The notes under the pieces: generated by a model | What the model saw: only the letters and a program-made list of their open reading frames with translations | The model's database searches: none | Told to the model about the DNA's origin: nothing | Part shown: positions 61,962 through 64,000 of the stretch, one piece after another | Layout of the letters: every line of letters starts with the position of its first letter | Position numbering within the stretch: position 1 is the stretch's first letter | Origin: JBBTCX01 sp964494205 | Lineage (GTDB): Bacteria > Planctomycetota > Phycisphaerae > UBA1845 | Assembly: GCA_964494205.1 (NCBI GenBank) | Contig: CAZBRD010000002.1 | Coordinates: 186,001 to 250,000, forward strand | DNA length: 64,000 nt | Direction of reading: 5' to 3' | Translations under genes and position numbers: made by a program

Positions 61962-63020
61962 ATGAATCCTGTGAAACGAGTAATCTCAGTTCTTGTTCTG
62001 TGGGCGTTGGTCATCAACGTAGCGCACGCGCAGGATGCGATGAAGGCTCCCCAACCATTGCCACCAGGAATCACGGCGGAAGCCAAAGCGGCGATTGATA
62101 AGGGCCTTGCGTTCCTCGCGCGGACGCAGGATCGGCAGGGGTTCTGGTCCAATCGCAGCGGCTATGGCGAGTATCCGGTGGCGATGACGGCGTTGGCGGG
62201 TATGGCGTTGTTGATGGATGGAAATACGACAACGCAGGGTCGCTATGCACAAAATGTGGATCGCGCGACGACGTACGTATTGCGATCGGTAACGCCGAAT
62301 GGGTTGATTGGTCGTAAGGAAATTGCAGAAGGACGTCCCATGTTTGGGCACGGGTTTTCTTTGCTTTTTCTTAGTCAAGTGATGGGCGTGTGTGAAGACT
62401 CGGCGAGAGCGGCGGAGATCCAAGAGGCGTTGGGGCGAGCTGTACAGTTAACCGGGCGGTCGCAAAGTCGATTGGGTGGGTGGATCTATTCGCCGGACTC
62501 GGGCGGCGACGAAGGGTCGGTGACCATTACGCAGGTCCAGGGGCTGCGTTCGTGTCGCAATATGGGCGTTGAGGTACCGAAATCGATCATCGATAGAGCG
62601 ATGGAATACCTTTCGATTTCGCAGAACAGTGACGGGGGCATTCGTTACATGGCGGGGCAACAGGGGACGCCTTCGCGTGTTCCGATTACAGCGGCGGCGG
62701 TCGCCTGCTGGTACAACGCGGGTGAATATGAAAATCCAAAGGCGAAGAAGGCGCTGGAGTTCTGCAAGGGCAAGCTGAGCGGTGGATCGCCGGAGCAGGG
62801 GCATGACTACTATGCGCACGTGTACTGGGCGCAGTCGCTGTTCATTTCCACGGACAAGGATTGGGATAATTACTATGCGAAGCGGCGGCAGTATTTGTTG
62901 GCGCAGCAACAACCGGATGGATCGTGGTTCGGCGATGGTGTTGGCGATGTGTATGGAACGGCGCTTGCGCTGATTATCCTGCAATTGCCGTACAATCAGC
63001 TGCCGATTATGCAGCGCTAG
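61962..63020 (+). CDS. Exported prenyltransferase/squalene-cyclase-repeat protein
   Basis: The 352-aa protein starts at 61962 and begins with a signal peptide ISVLVLWALVINVAHAQ. Its (alpha/alpha)6-type repeats show ALAFLARTQDRQGFWSNRSG-like units: GLAFLARTQDRQGFW, AMEYLSISQNSDGGIRYMAG and RRQYLLAQQQPDGSWFGDGV, the Q-x-x-D-G-x-W pattern of terpene cyclase/prenyltransferase repeats. The DxDD motif of squalene-hopene cyclase is not seen and the protein is exported, so catalysis on terpenes is unlikely; a barrel used for binding is more plausible. Homologues often sit next to MoxR/DUF58 gene clusters in planctomycetes, and here the MoxR gene follows by 188 bp. The open frame begins at 61899, inside the previous gene. 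Confidence 0.85.
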   Translation: MNPVKRVISVLVLWALVINVAHAQDAMKAPQPLPPGITAEAKAAIDKGLAFLARTQDRQGFWSNRSGYGEYPVAMTALAGMALLMDGNTTTQGRYAQNVDRATTYVLRSVTPNGLIGRKEIAEGRPMFGHGFSLLFLSQVMGVCEDSARAAEIQEALGRAVQLTGRSQSRLGGWIYSPDSGGDEGSVTITQVQGLRSCRNMGVEVPKSIIDRAMEYLSISQNSDGGIRYMAGQQGTPSRVPITAAAVACWYNAGEYENPKAKKALEFCKGKLSGGSPEQGHDYYAHVYWAQSLFISTDKDWDNYYAKRRQYLLAQQQPDGSWFGDGVGDVYGTALALIILQLPYNQLPIMQR

Positions 63021-63083
63021 GTCCAAGGAATTACTAATTACCAATTACAAATTACGAAAATGAAGTTGAGGGTTATTGGTTGC

Positions 63084-63140
63084 TAGTTACGAGTTACATG
63101 TGATCTACTTTCGTAACATGTAACCATTAACTCGTAACTA
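63084..63140. repeat. Inverted repeat TAGTTACGAGTTA ... TAACTCGTAACTA
   Basis: Perfect thirteen-base arms at 63084-63096 and 63128-63140. Inner parts CATGT (63097-63101) and ACATG (63116-63120) also pair, leaving a seven-base bulge. It is preceded by an AATTAC-rich run (63030-63055). Possible bidirectional terminator or protein site. Confidence 0.6.
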
Positions 63141-63208
63141 TACTGATAAACAAAAAACGCACGCCGCGAGGACAGTGATCTTGCGGTGCGATGCTGGTTG
63201 GAGTTTTT

Positions 63209-64000
63209 ATGGTGAATGACGGAAAGTCTAGTGGCGGCGGGCGAGCGGGGGGCGCGGATGACGTCTCGCTGATTGAGAGTCTTGCTGCGTCGGCGGCGAA
63301 ACTTCGCGCGGAGCTGGCGAAGACGATCGTCGGACAGGATGAAGTCATCGAGCAGTTGCTCATCGCGCTGCTGGCGAACGGGCACTGCATTCTAGAAGGT
63401 GTACCGGGGCTGGCGAAGACGTTGATGATTTCGACGCTGGCGCGATGTCTCGATCTCTCGTTCAATCGTATACAGTTCACGCCCGACCTGATGCCGTCAG
63501 ACATTACGGGAACGGAAGTCATTCAGGAGGATCGCGCGACCGGCCATCGAGCGTTTACGTTTTTGAAGGGGCCGGTATTCGCGCAGGTGATTCTGGCAGA
63601 CGAAATCAACCGAACGCCGCCGAAGACGCAGGCTGCTTTGCTGGAAGCAATGCAGGAGCGACAGGTGACAGTGGGCGGAAAGCGACATGAATTGGCGCAG
63701 CCGTTTTTCGTTCTGGCTACGCAGAACCCGATCGAACAAGAAGGAACCTATCCGCTGCCCGAAGCGCAGCAGGATCGATTCATTTTCAAGGTCTACATTG
63801 GCTATCCGTCGTATGAGGAAGAGTACAAGGTCGCTGAGCGAACGACGGCTCCGCTCGTCGGAGTGCCACAACCTGTCATCTCCGGTGAAGAGATTCTGAA
63901 GTACCAGCAGCTTGTGCGGCGAATTCCGGCGGCCGAGGAAGTGATAAGATATGCGCTTGATCTGGCGCGAGCGACGCGGCCAGGCGAGCCGGGAAGCAGC
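63209..64000 (+). CDS. MoxR-family AAA+ ATPase (3' end outside window)
   Basis: The frame is open for 264 codons to the window end without a stop. The N-terminal ~40 residues are Gly/Ala-rich (SSGGGRAGGADDVSL). The AAA core then has KTIVGQDEVIEQLLIALLAN, Walker A as EGVPGLAKTLMIS, FNRIQFTPDLMPSDITGTEV, Walker B as VILADEINRTPPKTQAALLE, and the sensor region FVLATQNPIEQEGTYPLPEA followed by QDRFIFKVYIGYPS. These match MoxR chaperone-like ATPases, which usually work with DUF58 and von Willebrand factor A proteins encoded just downstream. The ATG at 63209 has GGAG upstream; an in-frame ATG at 63191 would add six residues (MLVGVF). Confidence 0.93.
   Translation, partial: MVNDGKSSGGGRAGGADDVSLIESLAASAAKLRAELAKTIVGQDEVIEQLLIALLANGHCILEGVPGLAKTLMISTLARCLDLSFNRIQFTPDLMPSDITGTEVIQEDRATGHRAFTFLKGPVFAQVILADEINRTPPKTQAALLEAMQERQVTVGGKRHELAQPFFVLATQNPIEQEGTYPLPEAQQDRFIFKVYIGYPSYEEEYKVAERTTAPLVGVPQPVISGEEILKYQQLVRRIPAAEEVIRYALDLARATRPGEPGSS

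Noticed and set aside
61962..63020. Squalene-hopene cyclase
   Set aside because: Only the repeat pattern is present. The DxDD catalytic motif is missing, the protein is about half the usual length, and it has a signal peptide.

Overview
The window looks like chromosomal DNA of a member of the Planctomycetota. The class is uncertain and I did no search. The inference rests on several things seen together: secreted proteins with dockerin-like, lamin-tail-like and thrombospondin-type-3-like modules; IPTL-CTERM and PEP-CTERM style sorting tails; prepilin-like proteins with the GFTLIELLVVIAII leader; PQQ-type beta-propeller proteins; DUF1571- and DUF1844-like proteins; a MoxR ATPase next to a prenyltransferase-repeat protein; and lpxA, which implies a lipid A outer membrane. 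There are no rRNA genes, tRNAs, phage genes, transposases or CRISPR arrays that I can recognise.

Layout. 1-4.4 kb: an iron-type ABC transporter is split around hemL. The binding protein, hemL and the first 70 codons of a permease lie on the minus strand, and the ATPase is divergent. 5-21 kb: a plus-strand block for the cell surface and exterior. It holds a prepilin-like protein, a dockerin-ended secreted protein, an exonuclease/endonuclease/phosphatase (EEP) protein with a lamin-tail domain and IPTL tail, a second EEP protein with an OB-like domain, and two giant paralogous Cys-rich proteins whose last ~880 bp are almost identical. 21-27 kb: a TPR lipoprotein divergent from a run of glycosyltransferase, a BshC-reminiscent unknown, a DUF1844 protein, a rhomboid protease and a class IV aminotransferase. 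27-32 kb, minus strand: an Asn-rich lipoprotein, an ECF sigma/anti-sigma pair and two secreted proteins with C-terminal anchors. 32-43 kb: mostly housekeeping genes (aldehyde dehydrogenase, His-rich lipoprotein, lpxA, family-4 uracil-DNA glycosylase, metK, acyl-CoA dehydrogenase), then a lipoprotein/histidine-kinase pair, a DUF1571 protein and a frameshifted lipoprotein-methyltransferase. 43-47 kb: eda, a CpaE-like pilus ATPase and a PQQ-propeller protein. 46.7-57.3 kb: gene-sparse spacers full of dispersed palindromic repeats. Between them lie a second surface block (a fused pair of PEP/IPTL proteins, a dockerin-like protein and a prepilin), a lipoprotein, an HD-GYP response regulator and ffh. 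57.3-64 kb: a 1532-aa PQQ/TPR-like protein, a prenyltransferase-repeat protein and a MoxR ATPase cut by the window end.

The most unusual content is the surface/exterior programme: two extracellular EEP nuclease-fold proteins beside lamin-tail giants that share terminators and a short upstream motif, with signs of duplication and sequence homogenisation. Also notable are dispersed palindromes that have entered the reading frame of the fused surface protein at 48.5-50.2 kb.
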